Assembly: GCF_030817355.1 (NCBI RefSeq)
Contig: NZ_JAUSZH010000001.1
Location: 4,956,001-5,020,000, forward strand
Direction of reading: 5' to 3'
Source: Streptomyces sp. V1I1
GTDB lineage: Bacteria > Actinomycetota > Actinomycetes > Streptomycetales > Streptomycetaceae
Length of the DNA: 64,000 nt
Shown piece after piece: positions 27,041 through 38,100 of this stretch. Under the pieces are notes generated by a model. It made no database searches. It was not told the DNA's origin and saw nothing but the letters and a program-made list of their open reading frames with translations. The position numbers were made by a program, and so were the translations under genes. Position 1 is the stretch's first letter, and every line of letters starts with the position of its first letter.

Positions 27041-28060
27041 GTGGCAGGACGCTTCGCACAGAACCAACCCACCCGCACCACCGTGCGAGGCGGTCACACC
27101 ACCGTGCCCGCCCCCACCGGCATCCCCAGGCAGGCGTCCGCGTCCCACACCCGCCGCTGGACCCCGCCCGGCCCCCTCGACCTCGGCCTCGTCCTCGGCC
27201 CCCTCCGCCGTGGCCCCGCCGACCCCACCTTCCGTACCACCCCCGACGGATCCGTCTGGCGCGCCACCCGTACGCCCGACGGCCCCGGCACCCTCAGGGT
27301 CGCCCTCCGGCCGGCAGCCGCGCAGGCCGAGGCCGAAGCATGGGGACCCGGCGCACAGTGGCTGCTCGGCCGGCTGCCGGAGCTGCTCGGGGCCCAGGAC
27401 GAGCCGGACCTCTTCGAGCCCCGCCACCGCCTGGTCGCCGCGTCCCAGCGTCGCTGCCCCGGCCTCCGCCTCACCCGCACCGGACTGGTCCTCGAGTCCC
27501 TGATCCCCTCGATCCTGGAGCAGAAGGTCACCACGGACGAGGCGTACCGCGCCTGGCGGCTGCTCGTACGGAAGTACGGCGAGCCCGCCCCCGGACCGGC
27601 CGACGGCGCGCACCGTATGCATGTCATGCCGGACCCGTCCGCCTGGCGGATGATCCCGTCCTGGGAGTGGCACCGCGCCGGCGTCGACAACAAGCGCGCC
27701 TCCACCATCCTGCGCGCGGTCCGCGTCGCCCGCCGTCTGGAGGAGGCAGCGGCGATGGAGCCCCAACAGGCCCAGGAACGCCTGGAGTTGATCCCCGGCA
27801 TCGGTCCCTGGACCTCCGCCGAGACGGTCCAGCGCAGCAACGGCGCCCCCGACGCGGTAACCGTCGGCGACCTGCATCTGCCCGGTATCGTCGGCTACGC
27901 ACTCGCGGGCGACCGCAACGCCGACGACGCGGCGATGCTCGAACTCCTCGCCCCCTACACGGGCCAGCGCCACCGCGCCGCCCGCCTCATCCTTCTCGGC
28001 GGCCGCACCCCGCCCCGCCGCAAGCCGAAGATGCCACGCGTCGACATCGGCGCGCTGTAG
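27041..28060 (+). CDS. HhH-GPD DNA-3-methyladenine glycosylase family protein
   Basis: 339 residues. The C-terminal half contains a helix-hairpin-helix followed by the GPD region: LELIPGIGPWTSAETVQRSNGAPDAVTVGD, where the last aspartate is the expected catalytic residue. Upstream helices (LVLESLIPSILEQKVTTDEAYRAWRLL) match AlkA-type glycosylases. It should remove alkylated bases from DNA to start base-excision repair. The N-terminal 60 residues are Thr/Pro/Arg-rich and not conserved. The start is probably leaderless. It is convergent with the large secreted protein and shares the following terminator. Confidence 0.86.
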   Translation: MAGRFAQNQPTRTTVRGGHTTVPAPTGIPRQASASHTRRWTPPGPLDLGLVLGPLRRGPADPTFRTTPDGSVWRATRTPDGPGTLRVALRPAAAQAEAEAWGPGAQWLLGRLPELLGAQDEPDLFEPRHRLVAASQRRCPGLRLTRTGLVLESLIPSILEQKVTTDEAYRAWRLLVRKYGEPAPGPADGAHRMHVMPDPSAWRMIPSWEWHRAGVDNKRASTILRAVRVARRLEEAAAMEPQQAQERLELIPGIGPWTSAETVQRSNGAPDAVTVGDLHLPGIVGYALAGDRNADDAAMLELLAPYTGQRHRAARLILLGGRTPPRRKPKMPRVDIGAL

Positions 28061-28066
28061 AACGCC

Positions 28067-28097
28067 GAGGGCCCGGTCGGAAACCGACCGGGCCCTC
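28067..28097. terminator. Bidirectional terminator
   Basis: A perfect 14-bp stem (28067-28080 with 28084-28097) and an AAA loop lie between the convergent glycosylase and DNRLRE/FG-GAP genes. Confidence 0.9.
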
Positions 28098-28111
28098 ATG
28101 CCTCACCTGCG

Positions 28112-31100
28112 TCAGCCGATGGCCATCTTGTTCTTCCAGCCGCCGTCACTGTTGCCGACGATCTCGACTCCGGAGTGCGCCATCTCCCCACGCGAGCCCG
28201 CGTAGAAGCGGACAGCACCGTCCGCCCGCAGCGTCCAGATGTCAGGGATGCCGTCCTTGTTGGCGTCGGGTGTGCCCGCAAGCAGCCGGATGTTGCTGGT
28301 GGCCCAGCCGGAGGCGCCGTACTGCTCGTCCACGCCCTTGGCCGAATTGGCCGCGGCCGCCAGAGAGTTGAGGTCGACACCGCCTGAGGCGCCCGCCTTG
28401 CCCGTACGCAGCAGGAGTCGCCCGGTCACATCGGTCCGGTAGATGAGGTCGGTGACTGAGTCGCCGGTGACGTCCTGGACCGTCACGATGTCGCGTTCCG
28501 TCCACGCGGAGCTGGACAGCTGGGTCGCTTGCTCGACGGACGCGCCGTTGTAGCCGATCAGCACCCAGAAGGCGTCGCCGACGGTGAGAAAGAAGTCGGC
28601 CTTGCCGTCGCCCGTGGCATCGCCGGCGGAGACGATCTGGGTGATGCTGTCCGGGGCCGGCGCGTTCGACGGCAGCAGGATCTGCTGGCGCTTGTCGATG
28701 TTCACGCCGCCGTATCCGTCACCGGGATACACCCACAGCTTACCCTCCCGGCGGGCGACCAGGTCCTGCAGACCGTCGCCGCCGTAGATGTCGCCGAGGT
28801 GGGTGATGAGGGTGTTCTTCCAGTACCCGGACGGGGCCGCGACATAGACGGGGAGCCCGTCGTCACCGTTCGGGTCCTTGGCCGGATTCCCCTTGTACGC
28901 ACCGGACATGGAGTAGTCCAGGTCACCGGTGCCCTTCGTGAGGTCGGTCGTTGACTCGGACGCGTACAGCCGTAGGTTGCCGTTGGCGTCGACGACCAAC
29001 AGGTCGGGGAGCGCGTCACCGGTGAAGTCGCCGGGCTTGTCGGCCTGGTCGCGCGGGGTGACGTAGAAGAAGTACTTCAGCGGCTCCGAGACATGCCCGG
29101 CATCGTCCACCGCTCGCACATACAGGACGTTGGGTCCGGCGAGTGGGGGCTTGGCATTGGACACCGTGGTCAGTGTGGTGACGGCAGCGCCGTTCGTGCG
29201 CGCCACAGAGAAGGGATACGAGGCCTGGTTGAAGCCGTACTCGAACTTCACCACATCGGTCTGCGCGGCCTTGAAGGTGAAGGAGCCCGCGGTGCCGAAC
29301 TTGACCGTGCTCCACTTCGAGTCCTCGGCCTCGTTGTTGAAGCCGTTGTCCTTGGCATCGGCGTCCGGGAAGTGCGGCGAGGTGACGGTCGGCGGCGAAG
29401 GCTTGGCACTGTCGAACACGAACCGGCACGGGGTCTTCGAGGGTGAGTACCCAGAGGTCGCGCCGAACTTGTCGACTGCCTTGGCACGCCACGAGTAGCT
29501 GGTGCCGTTCTTCAGGCCGCTGGTGGAGAAGGGGTCGGTGTGCACCCTCGCCGAGCTGGTCTGGCTGCCGACGGACACTCTGCCCTTGCTGCCGAGCAGG
29601 TTGGCGGTGCTGCCGCCGGTGGGCCACAGATCGAATTGGACCGCCGCGAGATTGTCGTCCTTGTCGCTCGCGTTGGCCCAGAAGGTGAGGGAGGAAGAGC
29701 CGAGGTTGATGTACGGATACGTCGTGTCGCAGCTCAGGCCGGGGTCGAGGTCCAGGCCGGTGGGCGGGTCGGGGGGACGGTTGTAGCTCAGGTCGATGTA
29801 CGGGTCGCTGCCGCCGTTCGCCTGGAACTTCTTCCAGGAGTACTGGGAGTTCTCGTCGGTCGCCCTGAAGCCTATGGTCATCGTCGGCCAGCCGCCCTTC
29901 ACCGCGCGCTGGGCCGTGGACTTGACGTCGAAGGCGACATAGTCGTCACGGCAGTTGCTCTTGTATCCGTGCGCGAAGCTGTCCCGGCCGATCTTGTTGC
30001 CGTCGTTCATCGACGGCGCGTTCTTCCAATTGGTCTTGGAGCTGACCGAGCCCGTGAGGTGCACGGACATGCTGCGCGCCTGGCAGGACCAGGAGTAGGT
30101 GTTCAGGGCCCGCAGAGTGGCCTTGCTGACGGTCGCGCCCTTGAGATCGCGGTCCCAGTCGATGGTGAAGAAGGAACGCGAGGTGCCCCAGGTGTCGGAC
30201 TCGAAGCCGACCCGGGCCTCGTGCGTGCCGCCCTTGTTGAAGTTCTTGCCGTTGTAGAAGTTCGCGTAGGGGTGCCGGCTGTACGCCGTGGTCCAGTCGT
30301 TGGTGTGCTTGCTGACCGAAGGATCGATGAACACCGGGTAGACCGTGCCGGGGTCGGCGAGGAAGTCCTGGTCCGGGATGAACACCCAGTTGCCGTCGTC
30401 CAGATGTGTTTCCACGAGCGTGCCGTTGGAGTCCGGCTGAGGGCCGTTGAGCGAGGGCAGGGAGAGGGTGGCCGCGGCGCCGGTCTGCGAGGGCTCCGGG
30501 GACGGCTCGGACGGAATGGGCGGGACCGTTGATCCGGGTTCGGTGGCGGACGGGTCCGGCGCCTCGTCGGAGGCCTCGGGGAGCACCTCCTTGAAGGGGT
30601 CTTCCACATCGCCGTCCTGGACGGAGTCCGAGGGTTCGGGAGTGGCCGTCTCCGACTCCGCGGGATCCGGCGTCGTCCCGGCAGACTCGGAGGGCAGCAC
30701 CTCGGGTGCCGGGGTGGCATCGCTGCCCGCCTGCCCGTCGGTGAGCGCCGGGACGCCCGAGTTGTCCCACATCAGCGGGGTCGGGGACTCGGCTATGTCA
30801 TTGCCGCCCTGGTCCTGAGCGCTGACGATGCCGGACACCGGGTCCAGGGAGAAGTTGAGGTCGGGAGAGGAGAGCCCGTAGGCCAGGCGCGCGACCCGGG
30901 GATCGGCGGCCGCCGTCCGGTTCTTCACGACGAGCAGCTGGGCGAATCCGTTGTCGTCCGAGGTCAGGACCAGATCCGCGCCCGGGAGGATCTCCGGATA
31001 GAGCGCTCGTGGGCCGTCGATGATGGGCGTAGGAATGGCACCGGGCCACGTCAGCACGATGTCATGGCCGTCGACGGTGATGGTGGCGAGGGTGTTGCCG

Positions 31101-31582
31101 GTACCGGGCGTGATCGCCCCCGGCAGCAGCGAGACGCGCCGCACGGAGTCGCGGGACGCGCGGTTGCCGCCCTTGGCCTTGGTGCCCGCGGAGAAGACCA
31201 TGCGGACGTTGGTGGCCTTGGGGGCCCAGCCGCCCTCCACTCGCTCCAGGTCGGTGTCGATGGCCTTCCACGCGCCGTCGACCTTGGCGCGGATCGGGCT
31301 GGCGTGGATGCGCCGGTGCATCAGCCCGTCGGGCATCGCCCAGGTGGTGGCGTACGACGTGCGCAGCGCGGTCGCCTCAACCGCCTTGCCGGACTTCTTG
31401 GCCTTCACTGCGGCGTCGGCCTCACTCAGCGGCGCGCTCTGCCGGCTGCGTGGCTTGGCCGAAGGTCGCTGCTCCTCGTGGTTGTTCAGGCCCACGTAGG
31501 TGAGGCCGGAGGCCAGGACGACGGCGGCCGCGACCGCGGCGAGTGGTCGGCGTCCGGGCATGCGGCGCCATCTGCTCGTCAT
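28112..31582 (-). CDS. Large secreted DNRLRE / FG-GAP repeat protein
   Basis: 1156 residues. The N-terminus has an Arg-rich start and a hydrophobic signal/anchor (PLAAVAAAVVLASGLTYVG). Residues about 50-270 resemble the N-terminal region that often accompanies Streptomyces Rhs proteins. A long Ser/Pro/Glu-rich linker (about 290-385) follows. A DNRLRE-type domain (about 410-600) contains YPVFIDPSVSKHTNDWTTAYSRHPY and FFTIDWDRDLKGATVSKATL. Fibronectin-like segments (PPDPPTGLDLDPG onward) come next. The C-terminus is a propeller-like set of FG-GAP units with Asp-rich calcium loops (GDFTGDALPDLLVVDANGN, GDATGDGKADF, PDANKDGIPDI). No catalytic site is recognised. It is divergent from the Rhs gene, suggesting that the two secreted proteins work together; this is inference. 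Confidence 0.85.
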   Translation of the reverse strand: MTSRWRRMPGRRPLAAVAAAVVLASGLTYVGLNNHEEQRPSAKPRSRQSAPLSEADAAVKAKKSGKAVEATALRTSYATTWAMPDGLMHRRIHASPIRAKVDGAWKAIDTDLERVEGGWAPKATNVRMVFSAGTKAKGGNRASRDSVRRVSLLPGAITPGTGNTLATITVDGHDIVLTWPGAIPTPIIDGPRALYPEILPGADLVLTSDDNGFAQLLVVKNRTAAADPRVARLAYGLSSPDLNFSLDPVSGIVSAQDQGGNDIAESPTPLMWDNSGVPALTDGQAGSDATPAPEVLPSESAGTTPDPAESETATPEPSDSVQDGDVEDPFKEVLPEASDEAPDPSATEPGSTVPPIPSEPSPEPSQTGAAATLSLPSLNGPQPDSNGTLVETHLDDGNWVFIPDQDFLADPGTVYPVFIDPSVSKHTNDWTTAYSRHPYANFYNGKNFNKGGTHEARVGFESDTWGTSRSFFTIDWDRDLKGATVSKATLRALNTYSWSCQARSMSVHLTGSVSSKTNWKNAPSMNDGNKIGRDSFAHGYKSNCRDDYVAFDVKSTAQRAVKGGWPTMTIGFRATDENSQYSWKKFQANGGSDPYIDLSYNRPPDPPTGLDLDPGLSCDTTYPYINLGSSSLTFWANASDKDDNLAAVQFDLWPTGGSTANLLGSKGRVSVGSQTSSARVHTDPFSTSGLKNGTSYSWRAKAVDKFGATSGYSPSKTPCRFVFDSAKPSPPTVTSPHFPDADAKDNGFNNEAEDSKWSTVKFGTAGSFTFKAAQTDVVKFEYGFNQASYPFSVARTNGAAVTTLTTVSNAKPPLAGPNVLYVRAVDDAGHVSEPLKYFFYVTPRDQADKPGDFTGDALPDLLVVDANGNLRLYASESTTDLTKGTGDLDYSMSGAYKGNPAKDPNGDDGLPVYVAAPSGYWKNTLITHLGDIYGGDGLQDLVARREGKLWVYPGDGYGGVNIDKRQQILLPSNAPAPDSITQIVSAGDATGDGKADFFLTVGDAFWVLIGYNGASVEQATQLSSSAWTERDIVTVQDVTGDSVTDLIYRTDVTGRLLLRTGKAGASGGVDLNSLAAAANSAKGVDEQYGASGWATSNIRLLAGTPDANKDGIPDIWTLRADGAVRFYAGSRGEMAHSGVEIVGNSDGGWKNKMAIG

Positions 31583-32119
31583 GAGCGAGGTTCCCTTTCC
31601 CCCCTCGGAAACCAGTTACGGCATACCGCCGACCGGCCTCCTGTAGCTGGTCACGCGGGCACAGCAAGTCGGGCCCGGGCGTGACGGATGCGAGCAGATC
31701 ATGACCCACGCCGGATCGGCCGTCACGTGTCGGCGAGGGAACCGCCGTTGGGGCTGGTCCGTCTCTGAAGTGAGCCAAAGAGATGTCGCCCTGTCGGACG
31801 AGGCGATGAGCCGCAGTCGGAGATTGGGCCTTTCCGCCGCGAATCCGGGCATAATCCAGGGTGATTTCAGGCCATGTGGACGGACAGGCTCCGTAATGCG
31901 GCAGAAGGCTTGGATCCCCTGATGAGGCACGTCTCGCCGGGTCCTGCGGCTTAACCACGACCCTGCGATGAACATGGCTGATTTGTTGCTGTGATCACCA
32001 TCACTTGATCACTTGTGGTCTGGTCTTTCTTCACGGCTGCCCCACACAATCGCCCCATTCATTGACTTCACCCGCGGTCTGCCCAGGCGCCGCTTTTTGT
32101 CGTCCGGGGGGACTTCGCT
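31583..32119. other. Divergent intergenic region between the DNRLRE/FG-GAP and Rhs genes
   Basis: 537 bases with no supported gene; short open frames here have neither start signals nor coding bias. It must hold two divergent promoters. TGATCAC occurs twice (31992-31998 and 32006-32012), the first copy inside the palindrome GTGATCAC. The copies lie about 110-130 bases before the Rhs start and could bind a regulator. AT content is higher than in the flanking genes. Confidence 0.55.
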
Positions 32120-35100
32120 GTGCCAGCTCTGCCGTCCGTACGCCGACGCCTGCGCGCCCTCTCGGTGCCGGCCGCTGCCGTACTGCTCGCCCTGACCCTT
32201 CCGGCTCAGGCAATAGCCCTGCCACCGGACCCCGCCAGCGACGAGGTCCCGCGCGAGGAACTGGTCCTGGAGGCCCTCCCCAAGGGGCAGTTCGTCCCGG
32301 AGAAGAGCGGAAACGCCGGCCTCGCGCGTATCGGTGCCGAAGCCCCGGTGACGCAGTCCGAGGCCCCGGCGGGCACCACCACCCCGCCCAAGGCCGACAC
32401 GGGCAACGTCGAGTTCAGCGCCCCCGTCCAGCCCGCGGCGTTCACCACTGGCACGGCCTCGGCCACCCCCGTGGCGCTCGAGCCCGCCGAGGACCTACCG
32501 GTGAAGCTCGGCCAGGCCACCGGTGCGGAGGCCCCCACCGGCACCTGGCAGGTGTCGATCACCGACCGCGCCGACCCGCTCGCCAAGGGCGTCGACGGCG
32601 CGCTGCTCACGGTGACCGCGCCCGCTTCCGGCTCCGTCCCCGTCTCCGTCCAGCTCGACTACCGGGCGTACCAGAACCTCTACGGCGCCGACTGGTCCTC
32701 CCGGCTGCGCTTCGTCCAGTTCCCCGAGTGCTATCTGACGACCCCCGCGGTCGAGGAGTGCCGGACCTACCAGGAGCTGGAGACGGTCAACGACTCCAAG
32801 GCCAAGTCGATCACGGCCACGGTCGACACGGCGGCCGACGGCACCGTGACCCCGGCCGCAGCGCCGCAGCTGGGGGCGACGCCTTCCGGTGTCATGCAGG
32901 CCGCGTATGTCAGGCCTGCTCCCAAGTCCGCCGCCACGTCCGCCGCCACGGGCGGCGACCGGGCGGTCGTCGGCGCCATCGACTCGGGCGCGGGCGAGGG
33001 CGGCTCCTTCAAGGCCACCCCGCTGATCTCCAACGGCCAGTGGGCCGCGGGCAGTTCCTCCGGCGCCTTCACCTGGTCGTACCCGATCACTGTGCCACCG
33101 GCCCCGGCCGGTCCCGCGCCGAAGATCGCGCTGGGCTACAACTCCCAGTCGGTGGACGGCCGGACCGCCACATCCTCGCCCCAGGCTTCCTGGATCGGCG
33201 AGGGCTGGGACTACGACCCGGGCCACATCCAGCGCCGGTACCGCACCTGCAAGGACGACACCAAGGCCGTCGACGGCGAGACGCCCAACAACACGGCGAA
33301 GAAGGACGAGACCTCCGACCTGTGCTGGGTCTCGCACAACGCCGTGATGTCCCTCGGTGGAAAGACCGTCGAGTTGGTGCGGGAGAGTCCGACCTCCGAC
33401 ATCTACCGCCCGCAGGACGACGACGGCACCCGCGTTCAGCTGAAGACCGGCGCCGGCAACGGCGACAACGACGGCGAGTACTGGGAAGTCACCACCGCCG
33501 ACGGCACCAAGTACTTCTACGGACTGAACAAGATCGGCGGCGGCCACGCCGACACCGGCTCGGTCTTCACTGTCCCCGTCTTCGGCAACCACCCCGACGA
33601 GCCCTGCCACGCCGCGACCTTCGCCGCCTCCCGGTGCAACAACGACACCACCAAGCAGCAGGCCTGGCACTGGGGCCTGGACAAGGTCGTCGACGTTCAC
33701 GGCAACGCGATGGTCGTCAACTGGCACCAGTCGACGAACTACTACGCGGTCAGCAAGAAGACCGAGACCCCGGAGAAGTACGTCCGCGGCGGCTTGCCCG
33801 ACTCGATCGAGTACGGACTGCGCGACGACAACCTCGGCGGCACTCCCACCGCCTCGGTCAACTTCTACCTCTCCCAGCGCTGCCTGGAGAGTGCCACCGT
33901 CTGCGCGTCCGAGAACTTCGACAAGACCGACGACCCGGCCGCCTACCGTCCCTGGTGGGACAGCCCGGGCAGCCTCAACTGCAAGTCGTCCTCCAAGCTC
34001 TGCCCGGCCTTTCCCTCCTTCTGGAACCGGATGCGCCTGGGCAAGATCGAGACGTTCGCGCACCGCCCCGGCACCACCGGTCTGCAGAAGGTCGACACGT
34101 TCGTCCTCAACCACTCCTTCCCGCGTGACTGGTACGACACCTCGCCCGGTCTGTGGCTGAACTCCATCACCCGCTACGGCTTCGCACCCGGCGCCACCAG
34201 CGGAACCCGAATGACGGAGTCTGGCGTCAGCTTCGAGAAGTACGTGGTCGGCCCGAACGACCCGCTCAAGCACCTCAAGGACCAGCAGCTCCCCAACCTC
34301 GTCCCCCGGGACGGCAGCGACGACCGCCCCGGATTCAAGCGCCCCCGCATCGGCACCGTCTCCACCGAGCACGGCGGCGACATCGAGGTCATCTACCGCG
34401 GCGGCTGCAAGGTTCAGCCGAGCGTGGCCCCCGAGAACAACCACGGCACCTGCTACCCCGTGCGCTGGTCCCCGGACGGCGAGGAGAAGCTGCCCAAGCT
34501 CGCCTGGTTCAACAAGTACGTCGCCGACACCGTGATCGAGACCGACCGGATTACCGGCGTCTCGGCGCGCGTCGTCACCAAGTACAAGTACGCGGACGCT
34601 GCCTGGGGCAAGAGCGACGACGAGTTCACCAAGCCCGATCTGCGCACGTACAGCGACTGGCGTGGCTACCAGACGGTGACCACGGTCAAGGGCAACGAGA
34701 CCAAGAGCGCCAAGAGCACCGATCCCGAGACCCAGTCGTACGCGGTCTCCCGCTACTTCCGAGGTGCGGGCGGTGCCGTCAAGGACTCCACCGGCAAGGT
34801 CACGCTCGCCGCGGACGACCAGGACCAGTACGCCGGAATGGTCGCAGAGACCATCAGCTACAACGGAGCCGGCGGCCGCATCCTCAGCCGCACCCTGAGC
34901 AGACCGTGGTCCGAGCAGACGGCCTCACGCGCCCGCGACGGAGGCGTCGGACCGCTGCTCGCGCACCGCACCGGCGTGCAGCAGACGGACGCGATCCAGA
35001 CCGTCGGCACGAGCTGGCAGGCCGTGCGCACCGAGACGGAGTTCGACAGCAACTACGGGCTGCCCGTCCAGACGCAGACCGCGGTGGTCAAGCCCAACGG

Positions 35101-38100
35101 GACCGGCGAGACGCTGAGCGACTACTCCTGCACCAAGACCGAGTACGCGCACAACACCTCGGCCAACCTCGTCGGCCTGGTCAAGGCCGTGCGGACGACG
35201 GCCACCTCCTGCGCCGACTACGCCTCGGCCGACCCGGGCACCCAATTGGTGAGCGCGACCCGTACCTCGTACGACGGACTGTCCTACGGTGTGACCCCGG
35301 TGAAGGGCCTGGCCACCTCCGTCGCCGACATCAACGCCGAGGGCACCTCGCACACCGTGGTCACCTCCATGCAGTACGACCCCCTGGGCCGTATCCGCAA
35401 GGTGACCAAGCCGCTGCTCGGCACCACCGAGACGCAGTACATCCCGGGTGACGTCGGTGGTCCGGTGACCTCGATCAAGACCATCAACCCAAAGGGCCAC
35501 TCGAACACCACCGTCTTCGACCCCGGGCGCGGGCTGCCGCTGACCGTCACCGACGCCAACGGCCGTACGGCGCGCAACGAGTACGACGTCTTCGGTCGGC
35601 TGGTCAAGGGCTGGTCCCCGGCGCGCTCCTCCGGTATCCAGACGCCGGACGTGCAGATCTCGTACCAGATGGCCGACGCGTCCTCGACGGTCACCAAGCC
35701 CTCGGCCGTCACCGTCCAGACGATCAAGGATGACGGGACCCACGCCACGCAGGTCACCATCTACGACGGCCTGATGCGGCCGGTCCAGACCCAGTCGCAG
35801 GCGCACGGCCCGGGCCGGATCGTCACCGACACCCGGTACAACGACCATGGTCTGGCCTGGGAGCAGACCAGCGGCTACCTCGCCAAGGGCGAGCCGGTGA
35901 CCTCGCTCTTCAAGCGCCAGTCGGACACCCTCGTCCCCAGCCTGACCAGGACGTTCTTCGACGGCCTTGAGCGCCAGGTCCGGGTGGCGACCTACCACGG
36001 CACCACGTTCCTGCACAACGACTCGACCACGTACGGCGATACGACCACCTACGTCCGCCCGGCGGGCGTCAGCGACCCCGCCACCAAGACGTTCAACGAC
36101 GCCCTGGGCCGGGTCACGAAGGTCCTGCACTACACCAACACGAACTCGACGCTGTCGCGTGCGACGACGTACGAGTACGACGCCCGGGGCAACCGGACCA
36201 AGGTCACCGACCCGGCGGGCAACGTCTGGTCGTCCAGCTACGACGCGCGGCGCCGGGTCGTCTCCAGCACGGACCCGGACACCGGCACCGCGACGACGGA
36301 CTACGACGCCGCCGACCGGGTCACGAGCGTCACCGACTCGAAGGGCACCCTCTTCTCCTCGTACGACGAGCTGAGCCGGCTCACCGCGGTCCGCGAGGGC
36401 TCCGCGACGGCCCCGCCCGTCAAGGAGTTCAGGTACGACACCCTGCCCGGCGCGCTGGGCCTGCCGGTCTCCTCGACCCGGCACGACGCGAGCGGCGACT
36501 ACGTCAACCGCGTCACCGGCTACGACATCGGGTACCGGCCGACCGGCCGTGAGACGGTCATCCCGGCGAACACGATGACCACCGGTGTCTCCGGCACGTA
36601 TGCCTACGCGTACACGTACACGCCGACCGGCAAGCCGCTGACGACGACTCTTCCGGCGAAGGGCGGCCTGGCCGCGGAGAAGGTCGTCACCCGGTACAAC
36701 GAGGACGGCCTGCCGGAGTCCACGTCCGGGGACACCTGGTACACGGCGGACGTCACGTACTCGGCGTATGGCGAGCCGATGCGCACGGTCAGCGGCCCGC
36801 AGCCCTACCGGGTGTGGACCACCAACTTCCTCCACAACAACACGGGGCAGCTGCAGCGCACCGTCGTCGACCGGGAGACGGCGAAGACCCGGGTCAGCGA
36901 CACCCGCTACTCCTACGACTACGCCGGAAAGATCACGTCGATCGGCCACAAGATGTCCGATCCGACGACCGGCGCGGCTACGAACGACAACCAGTGCTTC
37001 ACCTACGACGCGATGGGCGAGCTCGTCCACGCCTGGACCACGAACCTGCCGTCCTCGGCGGGCGGCGCGGCCTGCCAGAGCCCGGGCGGCTGGTCCTGGG
37101 GATACCGGTCCGACGGACTGGCCACCCGCGGACCGGTCGCGGACGCACCGGACAACGTCACCGACGCGACGGCCCCGGACACCGCGCTCACCGACTCGCT
37201 GAAGGGGGCGGCCCCGCTCGCAGGCACGGTCTCGGGCGGTACGACGGGCTACTGGGACAGCTACACCTTCGACGTCATCGGCAACCGCACCGGGCTCGTG
37301 ATCCACAACCCCGCGGACCCGACGAAGGACGTCACCCGCACCTACGGCTACGGAACAACCGTCCCCGGCGGCACCGCTCCTGCCACCGAGATCCAGCCCC
37401 ACACGCTGGCCGACGTCACCTCCACACCGAGCGGCAGCGGCAGCGTCTACACGTACGACTCCGTGGGCAACACCACGGTCCGCGACCTGCCTGACACCAC
37501 CCAGCAGCTGACCTGGACGCAGGAGCGCAAGCTCGCCACGATCACGGACGACGGTGTCACCACCAAGTACGTCTACGACGCCGAGGGCAACCGCCTGCTG
37601 GAGAACACCCCTTCGGGCAGTGTCCTCTACCTGGGCGAGACCGAGCTGACGACGGCCGCGGGCACGATCACCCGCGCGACGCGGGCGTACTCCCAGGCCG
37701 GCGCCCCCACGGTGCTGCGCTCGACCACGAACGGCGCGACGACCGGCCACAAGCTGGACGTCCTGGTCAGCGACCACCTGGGCACGGCGACCACGGTGAT
37801 CGGCATGGCCGCGAACCAGCCGGTCTCACGACGGGCCTTCAAGCCGTACGGAGAGATCCGCGGGACCAAGACCTCGTGGCCCAACAAGCGCACATACCTG
37901 GGCGTCGGCATCGACGACGCGTCGGGCCTGACCCATATCGGCGCCCGCGAGTACGACCAGACGGCCGGCCGCTTTGTCTCGGCGGACCCGGTCATCGACT
38001 TCACAGACCCGCTGCAGATGAACGGGTACGCCTACAGCAACAACAGCCCGATCAGCGCGTCCGACCCGTCGGGCCTGTTCTGCGACGGCTGCGGCGCGGG

